Shown here: positions 1 to 8,734 of the stretch, in pieces | Position numbering within the stretch: position 1 is the stretch's first letter | Layout of the letters: each line of letters starts with the position of its first letter | Source: Brevibacterium zhoupengii | GTDB lineage: Bacteria > Actinomycetota > Actinomycetes > Actinomycetales > Brevibacteriaceae | Direction of reading: 5' to 3' | Length of the DNA: 64,000 nt | NCBI RefSeq assembly: GCF_021117425.1 | Contig: NZ_CP088298.1 | Coordinates: 4,278,001 to 4,342,000 of the forward strand | The notes under the pieces: generated by a model | The model's database searches: none | Seen by the model: only the letters and a program-made list of their open reading frames with translations | Told to the model about the DNA's origin: nothing | Made by a program: the position numbers and the translations under genes

Positions 1-417
1 GCCCAGCAGTCCTGGCAGGACCTCGGGATCACGGTCCATGTGCAGAAACTCGATGACGCTACCCTGGTGACCAACCGCACCAACGGTGACTTCGAAGTCC
101 AGGTCGGCTACGCCACCTCCGATGTCTCCGACACCTCGCAGATGATCAACTTCCTCGCCGTCACCGATGATTCAGGCATCCGCTCCGGCTACGGCAATCC
201 ACAGGTCGAGAAGTGGTCGGCCCAGGCTCTGGCCGAACCCGATCCCGATAAGCAGAACGAGCTCTACGCGAAGATCCAGCAGAAGGTCGCCGACGACGCC
301 CCGATCATCCCGGTCGCCTATCAGAAGGCCCTGTACGGAATCAGCAGCGACGTCGTCGACTTCGAACCCTACGTGCTGGGAACGTACGGACTGCGCGAGG
401 CCACGCTCAAGAACTAG
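1..417 (+). CDS. ABC transporter substrate-binding protein, family 5 (C-terminal part)
   Basis: The reading frame is open from the first base, so only the last 138 residues are visible; the start lies upstream of the window. The tail resembles the C-terminus of extracellular peptide/nickel-type solute-binding proteins (SBP_bac_5): a region with Asn-Pro-Gln-Val-Glu and the typical helix 'DPDKQNELYAKIQQKVADD', followed by 'APIIPVAYQKALYGISSDV'. Such proteins deliver oligopeptides or similar solutes to an ABC permease outside the membrane. No permease gene follows; the next gene is convergent, so any transporter partners lie upstream. The substrate cannot be told from this fragment. Confidence 0.85.
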   Translation, partial: AQQSWQDLGITVHVQKLDDATLVTNRTNGDFEVQVGYATSDVSDTSQMINFLAVTDDSGIRSGYGNPQVEKWSAQALAEPDPDKQNELYAKIQQKVADDAPIIPVAYQKALYGISSDVVDFEPYVLGTYGLREATLKN

Positions 418-474
418 GACCTCACCAGCCGGGACGGTCCCGTTAAGCAATTGGGCACTGTTGTCGAAATCGAC

Positions 475-1434
475 TCAGTGCTCAAGCACGATCTTTCCGG
501 TCGTCGCACGGGATTCGAGCGCGGTGAACGCATCGGCCACCTCGGCGATGGGATAGCGGGCGCCGATGCTCACCTTGAGGTCTCCGCTGCGGATCCAGGC
601 GAAGATCTCGTCTGTCCTGCCGCGGATCTCATCTGCGGTGCGGACGTGGTCGGCGACGGTGGGGCGGGTGAGGAAGAGCGAACCCGAGGTGTTGAGCGTG
701 TTGACGTCGACCGGGTCGACCGGACCGCTGGCGTTGCCGACGACGACGATCGTGCCGCGGGTGCGCACGGCTTTGAGATCATCGTCGAAGGTCGTGGCGC
801 CGACGCCGTCGTAGATGACGGAGGCGCCGATACCATCCGTGACTTCCAGGGTCTTCTCCGCGAAGTCTTCGTAGCCGAAGACATGGCTCGCGCCGTTCGC
901 CCGGGCGATTTCGGCCTTCTCCGCAGAGGAGGTCGTACCGATCACTGTGGCTCCCTTGAACACCGCCACCTGCGTGAGCAGCTGGCCGAGCCCACCTGCC
1001 GCCGCGTGGATGAGCACGACGTCACCGGATGTGACCGGATGGGTGTCCGTGGTCAGGTAGTGGGCGGTGATGCCCTGCATGAGAGCGGCAACCGCGGTCT
1101 CATCATCGATGTCATCGGGCAATGGAACTGCCTTGTCCGCCTGCACGAGGGCGAACTGGGAGAAGCTTCCCTGCCCACCGGCCATCCAGCCGACGCGCGA
1201 ACCGACCTCGAAGCCGGTGACACCGTCGCCGGTGGACACGACCGTGCCGACGCCTTCGACTCCGGCACGAAATGGCGTGGGCAGAGCCTTGCGACGCTGG
1301 ACCACGTCGAGGAAGTTCACTCCCGAGACGCTCAGCTCGACGAGAATCTGCCCCTCAGCGGGAACCAGTTCCTCGTTGTCCACCCGTACGTAGGCCTCTG
1401 GACCGCCGTGTTGTTCAACCTTGATGAATGTCAT
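475..1434 (-). CDS. Zinc-independent quinone oxidoreductase (MDR family)
   Basis: 319-residue medium-chain dehydrogenase/reductase of the NADPH:quinone oxidoreductase type. The N-terminal GroES-like part starts 'MTFIKVEQHGGPEAYV', and the Rossmann part carries 'HAAAGGLGQLLTQVA', the AAxGGxG nucleotide-binding motif of zeta-crystallin-like enzymes. The Cys zinc ligands of true alcohol dehydrogenases are absent. The frame is open far upstream, but the ATG at 1432-1434 is preceded by GAGGAG at good spacing and matches the family start. It likely reduces quinones or enones with NADPH in the cytoplasm. It is divergent from a TetR gene with palindromic operators between them, so repression by that protein is likely. 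Confidence 0.9.
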   Translation of the reverse strand: MTFIKVEQHGGPEAYVRVDNEELVPAEGQILVELSVSGVNFLDVVQRRKALPTPFRAGVEGVGTVVSTGDGVTGFEVGSRVGWMAGGQGSFSQFALVQADKAVPLPDDIDDETAVAALMQGITAHYLTTDTHPVTSGDVVLIHAAAGGLGQLLTQVAVFKGATVIGTTSSAEKAEIARANGASHVFGYEDFAEKTLEVTDGIGASVIYDGVGATTFDDDLKAVRTRGTIVVVGNASGPVDPVDVNTLNTSGSLFLTRPTVADHVRTADEIRGRTDEIFAWIRSGDLKVSIGARYPIAEVADAFTALESRATTGKIVLEH

Positions 1435-1480
1435 CGTTGCCTCCTCGAAATCGATGTCGATGTCTGCCCGCGGAGCTTTC

Positions 1481-1512
1481 GTCCGGATACCTATCCGGAC
1501 TATAGTCCGTAT
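1481..1512. promoter_or_regulatory. Two overlapping palindromes: probable TetR operator
   Basis: Two perfect dyads overlap between the divergent oxidoreductase and TetR genes. TCCGGATA / TATCCGGA, separated by 2 bases, occupies 1482-1499, and CGGACTATAGTCCG occupies 1496-1509. The half-site GTCCG(G)ATA is effectively used three times. The site ends immediately before the tetR ATG (1513), so a bound repressor would block both promoters. Confidence 0.75.
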
Positions 1513-2142
1513 ATGAGCGAGCATACCGGAACGCAGTCCGCTTTCGGAAGAGCCCTTCTTCCCATAGCGGCTCCAGAACAGCCGCTGCGCGCCGACGCTC
1601 AGCGGAATCGGCGTCGCATCCTCGACTCTGCGACACAGCTGCTCGCCGACGAGGGCGTGGCTGGACTGACCATGGACGAGTTGGCTAGGCGGGCACAGGT
1701 CGGCAAGGGCACTCTCTACCGGAACTTCACCGACAAGGCTGGAATCGCTTCGGCGCTGCTCGACGAACGGGTGCGGGATATGCACGCGCGGATGCTGCAG
1801 GGACCGTCTCCGCTGGGTCCGGGTGCGCCGGGCAGCGAGCGACTGGCGGCCTTTGCCGAGGCATATATAAGGCATGTCTCGAGCAACCTCGATCTCGTCC
1901 TCCTCACCGAGGACTCAAGTCCACGCGGACGATTCGATCGAGTGGGCTATCCCTTCTGGCGTCGCCACGTCGAGATCCTCATCGAAGAAGTCCGAGCGGA
2001 CGATGCACGACTGCGCGCCGAGGCGGTCATGTCCGTGCTTTCGGCCGCCCAGTTGGAGCAGTGGCTTCGCATCGCAGGTCACGATCTCGAGGAGCTCATC
2101 CCCCGCGTACAGGGGATCGTCACCAGCATCGCAGACAGCTGA
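1513..2142 (+). CDS. TetR/AcrR-family transcriptional regulator
   Basis: 209-residue regulator. The N-terminal helix-turn-helix reads 'RRRILDSATQLLADEGVAGLTMDELARRAQVGKGTLYRNFTDK' (about residues 30-73), the canonical TetR DNA-binding domain. The C-terminal ligand-binding half resembles the SbtR-like C-terminal type. The ORF extends upstream across the opposite-strand gene, but the ATG at 1513 is the first plausible start and gives a normal family length. It is divergent from the quinone oxidoreductase gene with palindromes in the 78-bp spacer, so autoregulation plus control of that gene is the simplest reading. Its stop codon directly abuts that of the convergent gbcB-like gene through a TGATCA. 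Confidence 0.92.
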   Translation: MSEHTGTQSAFGRALLPIAAPEQPLRADAQRNRRRILDSATQLLADEGVAGLTMDELARRAQVGKGTLYRNFTDKAGIASALLDERVRDMHARMLQGPSPLGPGAPGSERLAAFAEAYIRHVSSNLDLVLLTEDSSPRGRFDRVGYPFWRRHVEILIEEVRADDARLRAEAVMSVLSAAQLEQWLRIAGHDLEELIPRVQGIVTSIADS

Positions 2143-3399
2143 TCACCGCTCTACCACGAGGTCGCTCAAGGGGGTCGAGCAGCAGGGCAGGAACTTCCCG
2201 GCCGCGATCTCCTTGGGCCGGATGCCCCCGGCATGGTTCATCTCGACCTCGCCGCTGACCAGGACTGACTTGCAGGTTCCGCACATGCCCTCTTCACAGG
2301 AGGAGGGGAAGACCATACCGGCTTCGACAGCCGCATCGAGGACCGTGGTCTCAGAATCACAGTCGACGTGCTTGCCGCTGGTCGTGAACTCGATGCCGAA
2401 CCTCGCCAACGCCGAACCACCGCAGATGCCCTCAGCTGCCTGCGAAGCCGAACTGGTCCCTGACACTGGTGCACCCACTGCCTCGGCCACGCGTTCCTTC
2501 CGCGCCAGCCGCTCGGCCGGAGACGTCGCGAAGACGAAGGACTCCTCGTGGACTCGAGAGCCGAGCACGCCGAGCTCGTCGAGCATGATCCGGACAGCGG
2601 CCATGTAGTCGGCGGGACCACAGACGAAGGTCTCGCGATCTGCCAACTCGGGAACCACCTCGGCGAGGGTATCTCTGGTGATGCGGCCCCGACGGCCGGC
2701 CCACACCTCGGTGTTTCTCACTTCTGCGCCCCTCACTTCGGAGCCGGACTCCACGACCTCAGCGGCGGAATCCCGGGAGCACATCGTCACCACGCTCACT
2801 CCGGGAACCTCGGCAAGCTGCTCGAGTTCGGGCCGGAAGATGATGTCGGACGGGGTGGCCGCATTGTGGATGAGCACAATGTCGGTCGGCGTCCCGGCCG
2901 GCCTGGCCAGCAAAGACCGAACCATCGACATGATCGGGGAGATGCCCGAGCCGCCCGAGACGAACAGGTGCTTTTCGGCCGGGTGGAAACTGGTGCTGAA
3001 CAGGCCGTAGGGTCCGTCGACGTGGATGCGGTCGCCGACCTTGAGCACATCGTGTAAGTAGGTCGAGACCGCGCCGCCGTCCACTCGTTTGATGGTCAGC
3101 GTGAATGTGTTCGTCCCGAACGGCGCCGAGGCGATCGAATAGCAGCGTTCGCGCTCGAGTTCGGGGATGCGCACCGTCACGTACTGACCTGGTTCGAAGT
3201 CGATCCTGGCCATCCAGGGGGCGAAGAGTTCGAAGCTCTTCACGTTGTGGGTGACCTCGGTGATGGACACGCATTCGACCATCCCGGTCAGTTCTGCATC
3301 GACTTCCGGGCTCGCCGCGCCAACGCCGGGAGCTGTTGCGTCAAAGTCTGGCACTGCTGAGTCGAAGCCAGTGCGCAGCGTCTCCTGATCGATCGTCAT
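2143..3399 (-). CDS. gbcB: Rieske oxygenase reductase component (GbcB-like, FAD + NAD + [2Fe-2S])
   Basis: 418-residue flavodoxin/ferredoxin reductase hybrid. After an unordered first ~40 residues there is an FAD-binding barrel with 'RCYSIASAP' (RxYS-type motif), an NAD-binding part with 'GGSGISPIMSM', a Gly/Glu-rich linker and a C-terminal plant-type ferredoxin domain with Cys ligands in 'SSCEEGMCGTCKS' and a distal 'LPCC'. It passes electrons from NAD(P)H to the Rieske oxygenase encoded just upstream; the genes overlap by ATGA, so translation is coupled and an SD (AGGAGGG) lies inside the upstream gene. The domain order matches glycine betaine and carnitine monooxygenase reductases. Substrate is inferred from the partner. 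Confidence 0.88.
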   Translation of the reverse strand: MTIDQETLRTGFDSAVPDFDATAPGVGAASPEVDAELTGMVECVSITEVTHNVKSFELFAPWMARIDFEPGQYVTVRIPELERERCYSIASAPFGTNTFTLTIKRVDGGAVSTYLHDVLKVGDRIHVDGPYGLFSTSFHPAEKHLFVSGGSGISPIMSMVRSLLARPAGTPTDIVLIHNAATPSDIIFRPELEQLAEVPGVSVVTMCSRDSAAEVVESGSEVRGAEVRNTEVWAGRRGRITRDTLAEVVPELADRETFVCGPADYMAAVRIMLDELGVLGSRVHEESFVFATSPAERLARKERVAEAVGAPVSGTSSASQAAEGICGGSALARFGIEFTTSGKHVDCDSETTVLDAAVEAGMVFPSSCEEGMCGTCKSVLVSGEVEMNHAGGIRPKEIAAGKFLPCCSTPLSDLVVER

Positions 3400-4697
3400 C
3401 GGCTCTGCCCTCCTGTGCCGTTCTGTGCTCTGTGGGCCTGCAGCCGTTCGATATACCAGGTGCAGAACTCCTCGAGGTCACTCTCCGTGGGCGCATAGGG
3501 TCCAGGAACGTAGGCCGGTGACGAGATCCCGCGGTGGGCCTTCGCGCACAGGGCCGCGTCCTGCTCGTTCGTCTTCACCCACACGGTCGTGAGGTTCTCG
3601 ACGTCATAGTCGACGCCTTCGACCGCATCTTCATGGACCAGCCAGGTAGAGCGCACCAGCGTCCGATCGGGGCCTAACGGGACGAGGGAGAAGGTCACCG
3701 CGTGGTCGCCCATGAAGTGGAACCAGGCGTTGGGCTGGGTGTGCATCGACAGTCGCCCCAGTTCAGGGGTGTCAAGATCACCCAGCAGCTTCGCCGAGGC
3801 GGCCCCACCGTCCATCGTGTACGACTCCCCTTTTCCGTCGAGAGCTGCCCGTTCGATCCGGAAGCCGGTGGCTCGGCCGCTGAGTTCTGCGATGAGCTGC
3901 GTGGGCAGGTTGTTGCGTTCGCTGTTGACCCGCAGTCTCTCCTCGGCGTCGAGGTAGCGCTGGTAGGCGGGTTTGAGCCGTTTGGGGATCTCCTCCGGGG
4001 CGTAGCCGTAAGTCGGGAAGAACGTGCAGGTCAGCTCCGGGTGCCCGGCTTCGCAGTGATAGCACTCTCGGTTGTTCTCCATCACGAGCTTCCAGTTGGA
4101 ATGTTCGATGAGGTCGACCTGGGCTGCGACCTTGGTCTTGTCCAGGGCGTGCGGTTCGATGTAGGGCGCGATCCGCTCGGCCACCTCGGCGAAGTCCTCT
4201 GGTGGATTCTGGGCGAGGCAGATGAAGACCAGTCCTGCGACGACGCGGACATTGACCGAGCGCAGGGAGAAGCAGGTGCGATCGAATCCTGGTGCTTGGA
4301 CACCTGCTGACATGAGGTCGCCCTCGGGCGAGTAGGTCCACTGGTGGTAGCTGCAGACGATGTTGCCCACGGACCCGTTGGCCTCGGACAGAAGGCGAGC
4401 GCCGCGGTGCCGGCAGACGTTGTGGTGGGCGCGGATGTTCTCATCGTCATCGCGGATGATGATGACCGAATAGTTCCCGATGTCGATGGTGACGAAATCG
4501 CCGGGCTCTGGCACCTCGGCGGCGGCTGCTGCGAAGATCCACGTCGAGGCGAACACGGCGTCGATGTCGCGGCGGAAGAACTCCTCGGAGAGGTAGAACG
4601 GGGCATCCAAACAGTACCCAGGCCGACGCTCGTCAATGAGCCTGTCCGGGTCGTCAGGGTTGTCTGTCCGGGGATCGACTTCAGGTGCCAAAGTCAT
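3396..4697 (-). CDS. gbcA: Rieske-type oxygenase alpha subunit, glycine betaine monooxygenase-like
   Basis: About 433 residues. The Rieske [2Fe-2S] ligands are in 'CRHRG' and 'CSYHQW' (C-x-H ... C-x2-H), and the mononuclear iron region carries 'NWKLVMENNRECYHCEAGHPEL', closely resembling glycine betaine demethylase GbcA. The inferred reaction is O2- and NADH-dependent demethylation of glycine betaine to dimethylglycine plus formaldehyde in the cytoplasm, with gbcB as reductase. Formaldehyde would be oxidised to formate, the substrate of the FDH in this window. A GTG at 4706 in the same frame is an alternative start; the ATG at 4697 has better spacing from GAGG. Related quaternary amines (carnitine, stachydrine) remain possible substrates. 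Confidence 0.85.
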   Translation of the reverse strand: MTLAPEVDPRTDNPDDPDRLIDERRPGYCLDAPFYLSEEFFRRDIDAVFASTWIFAAAAAEVPEPGDFVTIDIGNYSVIIIRDDDENIRAHHNVCRHRGARLLSEANGSVGNIVCSYHQWTYSPEGDLMSAGVQAPGFDRTCFSLRSVNVRVVAGLVFICLAQNPPEDFAEVAERIAPYIEPHALDKTKVAAQVDLIEHSNWKLVMENNRECYHCEAGHPELTCTFFPTYGYAPEEIPKRLKPAYQRYLDAEERLRVNSERNNLPTQLIAELSGRATGFRIERAALDGKGESYTMDGGAASAKLLGDLDTPELGRLSMHTQPNAWFHFMGDHAVTFSLVPLGPDRTLVRSTWLVHEDAVEGVDYDVENLTTVWVKTNEQDAALCAKAHRGISSPAYVPGPYAPTESDLEEFCTWYIERLQAHRAQNGTGGQSR

Positions 4698-4728
4698 CGG
4701 TGTCACCGCCTCGCTGCGATTGCTGTAG

Positions 4729-4755
4729 CTGTTGTTGCTGTTGTTGCTGTTGTTG
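4729..4755. repeat. Three tandem copies of a 9-bp repeat (CTGTTGTTG)
   Basis: CTGTTGTTG is repeated exactly three times in the 133-bp spacer between gbcA and the divergent lysR. The tract inflates the upstream reading frame of lysR into a run of leucines that is not likely translated. It lies where gbcA promoter elements should be, so slippage could change promoter spacing. Confidence 0.8.
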
Positions 4756-4810
4756 CTTAAAGCCAGTGTCCGCCGGAAAACCTACGAAGAAAAGCGAATC
4801 TTTTTCCACT

Positions 4811-4837
4811 CGATCGTGCAACAATATTGCATGATCG
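4811..4837. promoter_or_regulatory. LysR-type binding site overlapping the lysR start codon
   Basis: TGCAACAATATTGCA (4817-4831) is a T-N11-A dyad with 5-bp arms, the classic LysR-type box. Flanking CGATC/GATCG extends the symmetry with one mismatched pair. The last A is the A of the lysR ATG, implying strong autorepression or a leaderless transcript. Confidence 0.65.
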
Positions 4838-5757
4838 ATCAGCGTCTCCACGTTCTCCGCGTCCTCGCCGAGGTCGGTACCCTCACCGAGGCCGCGCACC
4901 GTCTCGGATACACTCCATCGGCCGTGTCCCACCAGCTGCGATCCCTGTCCAAGGACCTGGGTCTGACCATCCTCGAACAGCGCGGTCGGGGCCTGGTTCT
5001 CACCCGCGTGGGTCAGCTACTGCTCGAGAGGACCCAGGAGCTCTTCACCCGATGGGAGGAGATTCGGGGCGAACTCGCCGAGGCGGACGCGGGCAGTCCG
5101 ATGCGACAGAGGCGCCTGCGTCTGTGCGGCTTCTCAACCGCGGCGGCAACTTTGCTTCCCCCGACTGCGGAGAAGGTGAATGAGCTCTTCCCCGATTCGA
5201 ATGTGACCATCATCGAGGCCGAGCCGGAGGAGTGCTTCGAGCTCCTCATCACCGAGCAGGCCGATATCGCCGTCGTCGTGGCCACGGATCCTCTGCCGCC
5301 CAGGAGCGACGTCAGGTTCGAACAGAATGCGCTGGTCAGCGACCGGCTCGACCTGCTCGTCCGCAGCGATCATCGTCTCGCGACTCGTTCTGCGGTGTCG
5401 CTGAGCGAGGCCGCGGAGGAGAGCTGGATCCTCGACCGCCCGGGCTCCCCCTACTACCGACTGGTGCGCACGGCGTGCGCGGCTGCCGGGTTCTTCCCCG
5501 AGAACGCCCATCAGTCCCGGGAGTGGGAGACGGGTGCGGCTTTGGTTTCTGCTGGCCTGGGAGTGGCGCTGATCCCCCGTCTGGCCAGGCTGCCCGAGGG
5601 CTACGATGTGGCTCGCGTCCCGCTGCGCGGCGACCCGGTCCCGTCCCGGAAGATCCTCACCGGGGTCCGCAGCGGATCGGCTGGTCAGCCGATCATCGCC
5701 GCCGCGCTTGAGATCCTCCACGAGGTCGCAGCCTCCGTGGCTCAGCGCGGGGTATGA
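4831..5757 (+). CDS. LysR-family regulator, probable controller of gbcA/gbcB
   Basis: 308-residue LysR regulator. The N-terminal winged HTH 'LHVLRVLAEVGTLTEAAHRLGYTPSAVSHQLRSLSKDLGLTILEQRGRGLVLT' is followed by a periplasmic-binding-like effector domain. The ATG at 4831 is chosen because family homologues begin at 'MIDQRLHVLR'; the longer frame only adds residues encoded by the trinucleotide-rich repeat. It is divergent from the Rieske oxygenase genes with a LysR box in the spacer, so it most likely regulates betaine catabolism and itself. The effector is not deducible from sequence. Confidence 0.9.
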   Translation: MIDQRLHVLRVLAEVGTLTEAAHRLGYTPSAVSHQLRSLSKDLGLTILEQRGRGLVLTRVGQLLLERTQELFTRWEEIRGELAEADAGSPMRQRRLRLCGFSTAAATLLPPTAEKVNELFPDSNVTIIEAEPEECFELLITEQADIAVVVATDPLPPRSDVRFEQNALVSDRLDLLVRSDHRLATRSAVSLSEAAEESWILDRPGSPYYRLVRTACAAAGFFPENAHQSREWETGAALVSAGLGVALIPRLARLPEGYDVARVPLRGDPVPSRKILTGVRSGSAGQPIIAAALEILHEVAASVAQRGV

Positions 5758-5769
5758 GCAGCTGGCACC

Positions 5770-6126
5770 TCACCTCGGACGGCGCCAGCCCATTGCCGCG
5801 GATCTGATCCGGCGGCGCTTCCTCGCGGTGATGACGGTGAGCACGATTCCCAGGATGAGTGCCGCCAGTGATGCAAAGCCCAGAATGTGGCTGGTGAGGA
5901 TGAAGCCGGAGGCGAAATCATCAAAGGCATCGACGTTGCCGCCCCCGCCGAGCAGAAACAGCACTCCGGGAATCATGATGATCCCGAGCGCCAGCAGCAT
6001 CCCGAGCACACCGGCGACCATGAGCAGAATCCCGGGGACCACCGAAGGCAGTCGGGGTGGGAGCGGCAGCCGGGGTGGATACGGCAGCCCGGCGTGGGAC
6101 GGCGTCCAAGCATTCTGGTCAACCAT
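5770..6126 (-). CDS. Small membrane protein, unknown function
   Basis: 118 residues. A Pro/Leu-rich N-terminal segment ('SHAGLPYPPRLPLPPRLPS') is followed by two hydrophobic helices ('VVPGILLMVAGVLGMLLALGIIMIPGVLFLLGG' and 'GFASLAALILGIVLTVITA') and a basic tail 'RKRRRIRS', suggesting two or three membrane spans with a cytoplasmic C-terminus. The ATG at 6126 has GAGGGG upstream; the longer frame to 6264 lacks such a site. I do not recognise the family. It is convergent with lysR and gives no functional clue by context. Confidence 0.65.
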   Translation of the reverse strand: MVDQNAWTPSHAGLPYPPRLPLPPRLPSVVPGILLMVAGVLGMLLALGIIMIPGVLFLLGGGGNVDAFDDFASGFILTSHILGFASLAALILGIVLTVITARKRRRIRSAAMGWRRPR

Positions 6127-6376
6127 GGCCAGCCCCTCACCCTTCGCCGTCAGCTTCTCGTGCTCACCATCGTATTGGCACCTTGGCGCCGATTGACGGC
6201 TCAGCTGTGGCAGGTCTGCAACGAACGAGCCAGCCGCTTCGCGCCCAACCCCACCGTTTCGCATCCAACCTCACCGTTTCGCATCCAGAAGAGCATTCAC
6301 ACCCCAGCCGGGGGTGGCATAAAGTCGATTGCACGAGGTCAGTTCCCAGGCCGAATCATGAAGGATGTGCACACCG

Positions 6377-7309
6377 ATGGACGACGTGAAGTATCTCGAC
6401 ACCGAGGCCGTATTCGCCACGCTGACTCCCGCCGAGGCGGTTGCTTCCCTGCGAGAGGCGCTCGCGGGCGATTTCGATCCCAGCAATGACATTCCGCGCA
6501 CCATCAGCGACGTGACCGCCGGCAACATGATCTTCATGCCCGCAGAGATCGGCGACTGGGTCGGGGTCAAGCTCGTCGGCGTCTCCGTCGCCAACAGCGA
6601 GCGTGGCCTCCCCCGGATCATGGCCCAATACCTCATGTACGACGCCACCACGCTTGAGCTGCGCACCGTCATCGATGGTGCCGCACTGACGACGCTGCGC
6701 ACCCCGGCCGTGTCCCTGGCCGCGGTCGAACCCGCACTGAACAGATTCACTCAGCCGGTCAACGTCGTCGTCTTCGGCGCCGGCCCGCAGGGGACGGGAC
6801 ATGCCGACACCATTGCAGACGTCCTCGATGTCGAGCTCGCCGACGTCTGCTTCGTCGTCCGTTCCCCCGATCAGGTCACCGCCGATGTCCACGAACGCGG
6901 CAGAGTGCTGCAGGCTCAGACCGCCGAGGTGGACGAGGCCATCCGTGCCGCCGACATCATCGTCACCGCCACCACCGCAAGCGAGCCCCTGTTCGCAGCG
7001 GATCTCGTGAGACCCGGCGCCGTGGTCATGGCCTGCGGCTCCCATGACCCGCACTCACGTGAGCTGCCAGCCGAGCTCTTCACCTCGGCGATGGTCGTGG
7101 TCGAAGACCTCAGCACCGTTCTGCGCGAGGGCGGCGACGTCGTCCTCGCAATCTCCGACGGTGCGTTGGACGCGGATTCGCTGGTGACGATGAAGGCGTT
7201 CAGCAACGGCGAGGTCAGCGCCGACCCCGACCAGACGCTCATCTTCAAGGGCTCAGGCATGTCATGGGAAGACCTGGCAGTGGCCACGAGGCTGGTCGGC
7301 AAAGCATGA
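6377..7309 (+). CDS. Ornithine cyclodeaminase / mu-crystallin family enzyme
   Basis: About 310 residues. Rossmann motif 'VVVFGAGPQGTGHADTI' with conserved upstream 'GVKLV' and 'VIDGAALTTLRTPAVSLAAV' identifies the OCD/mu-crystallin family (NAD(P)-dependent ornithine or lysine cyclodeaminases, ketimine reductases, alanine dehydrogenases). The exact substrate is not fixed by sequence. The ATG at 6377 follows GGATG; an upstream ATG would only add four residues. The stop overlaps the start of the following APC permease (ATGA), so the two proteins are co-translated and the permease probably imports the amino acid or amine used here. Confidence 0.88.
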   Translation: MDDVKYLDTEAVFATLTPAEAVASLREALAGDFDPSNDIPRTISDVTAGNMIFMPAEIGDWVGVKLVGVSVANSERGLPRIMAQYLMYDATTLELRTVIDGAALTTLRTPAVSLAAVEPALNRFTQPVNVVVFGAGPQGTGHADTIADVLDVELADVCFVVRSPDQVTADVHERGRVLQAQTAEVDEAIRAADIIVTATTASEPLFAADLVRPGAVVMACGSHDPHSRELPAELFTSAMVVVEDLSTVLREGGDVVLAISDGALDADSLVTMKAFSNGEVSADPDQTLIFKGSGMSWEDLAVATRLVGKA

Positions 7310-8715
7310 GCACGCCTAACGAAGGCGCCGAAGGATCTGCCGGCGCCGCAGGATCTGCCGGAGCTGGAAGTTCTACTGGAGCTGCAGGGAAAGCGGGCGA
7401 ACTTCGCCGCAGCATCGGACTGACCGAACTCGTCTTCATCGGCTTAGTGTTCATCGGGCCGGCCGCCGCGGTCGGCGTCTTCGGCACACTCGATGCGAAC
7501 TCGGGCGGCGCGGTCGCCCTCGTCTACATTGTGGCCACGATCGTCATGTCGTTCACCGCGGTCAGCTATATGCGCATGTCGCGGGAGATCCCGCGGGCTG
7601 GGACGGTCTTCGCCTACGCCTCGGCGGGAATCGGACCGAGAGCCGGATTCACCGCCGGCTGGATGATTCTCCTCGACTACCTGTTCATCCCGTCCGTGGC
7701 GTACCTGTTCACGGGCATCGCCCTGAACTCGATCTTCCCGAGCATTCCCGTGTGGCTGTTCACCGGTATCGCCGTCATCCTCACCACCGGGCTCAACCTC
7801 GCGGGCGTGAAGATCGCTTCACGGGTGATCACGCTCGTGGTCGTCATCGAAGTGCTCGTGCTCGGGCTGGTCCTCGTGCTCGGCATCATCTTCCTGGCCG
7901 CCAATGGGCCCAGCCGCGACTGGCTGTCCCCGCTGACCGGCGTGGGCGCGTTCTCGATCACTGCCGTACTGGCCGCTGTATCTGTGGCAGTTCTGTCCTA
8001 TCTCGGCTTCGATTCCCTGGCGACCTTCGCCGAGGAGGCCAAGGGCGGACCGAGAATCGTCGGACGTGCCACCCTGGTGTGTCTGATTCTCGCCGGGGTC
8101 TTCTTCGTGGCACAGACCTGGGTCGGCAGCCTGCTCTCGCCGGTCTCCCCTGCCGAACTGCAGGCCAATCCCGAGTTGGAGGGCGCCGCCTACTACGATG
8201 CCGTCGATGCCACCCTCGGGACTTGGGTCCACTGGCTGCTGGCCCTGGCCAAGGCCGTCGGTGCGGCATTCTCCGCCATGATCGGGCAGGCCGCCGGCTC
8301 CCGCATCCTCATGGACATGGGCCGCAAGGGTCAGGTGCCGAAGTTCCTGAGCCAAGTGTCACCGCGCACCGGTGTTCCGTGGAAGGGAATCCTCGTCGCC
8401 GCTGTCGGCAACGTCATCGTCGCCGGTTGGGCCACGACCCGCGCGGACGGACTCGACCAGCTCACATCCATCGTCAACGTCGGCGCACTGAGCGCCTTCA
8501 TCTTCGTCCAGGCCTCAGTGGTCGGCTACTTCCTCATCAAACGTAAAGGTTCCGAGACCCCGAGCTGGTTCACGCACGGGGCGATTCCGATCATCGGTGC
8601 CGTCCTGCTGGCCATCGTCTTAGTCAGCGCGAATCCCCTTGCACTGATCATCGGTGCGGTGTGGCTGGCCATCGGCCTCGTCGTATATCTGGTGCGCAAC
8701 CGCCGACGGGTGTGA
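7306..8715 (+). CDS. APC-superfamily amino acid permease
   Basis: 469 residues with about 12 hydrophobic segments. A low-complexity Gly/Ala/Ser N-terminal tail (about 30 residues) precedes 'LRRSIGLTELVFIGLVFIGPAAAVGVFGTL', the first APC helix with its substrate-binding Gly-rich break, and 'DSLATFAEEAKGGPRIVGRAT' matches the conserved loop of amino acid permeases. It is a proton- or antiport-driven transporter in the cytoplasmic membrane. The ATG at 7306 overlaps the stop of the cyclodeaminase-family gene, so both belong to one operon. Confidence 0.9.
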   Translation: MSTPNEGAEGSAGAAGSAGAGSSTGAAGKAGELRRSIGLTELVFIGLVFIGPAAAVGVFGTLDANSGGAVALVYIVATIVMSFTAVSYMRMSREIPRAGTVFAYASAGIGPRAGFTAGWMILLDYLFIPSVAYLFTGIALNSIFPSIPVWLFTGIAVILTTGLNLAGVKIASRVITLVVVIEVLVLGLVLVLGIIFLAANGPSRDWLSPLTGVGAFSITAVLAAVSVAVLSYLGFDSLATFAEEAKGGPRIVGRATLVCLILAGVFFVAQTWVGSLLSPVSPAELQANPELEGAAYYDAVDATLGTWVHWLLALAKAVGAAFSAMIGQAAGSRILMDMGRKGQVPKFLSQVSPRTGVPWKGILVAAVGNVIVAGWATTRADGLDQLTSIVNVGALSAFIFVQASVVGYFLIKRKGSETPSWFTHGAIPIIGAVLLAIVLVSANPLALIIGAVWLAIGLVVYLVRNRRRV

Positions 8716-8734
8716 CTGGGTCAGACTGCTGACC

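Noticed and set aside
451..2142. A 563-codon + strand frame covering both the oxidoreductase and TetR
   Set aside because: Its first two thirds are antisense to a well-supported MDR gene and resemble no protein; only the part from 1513 is TetR.
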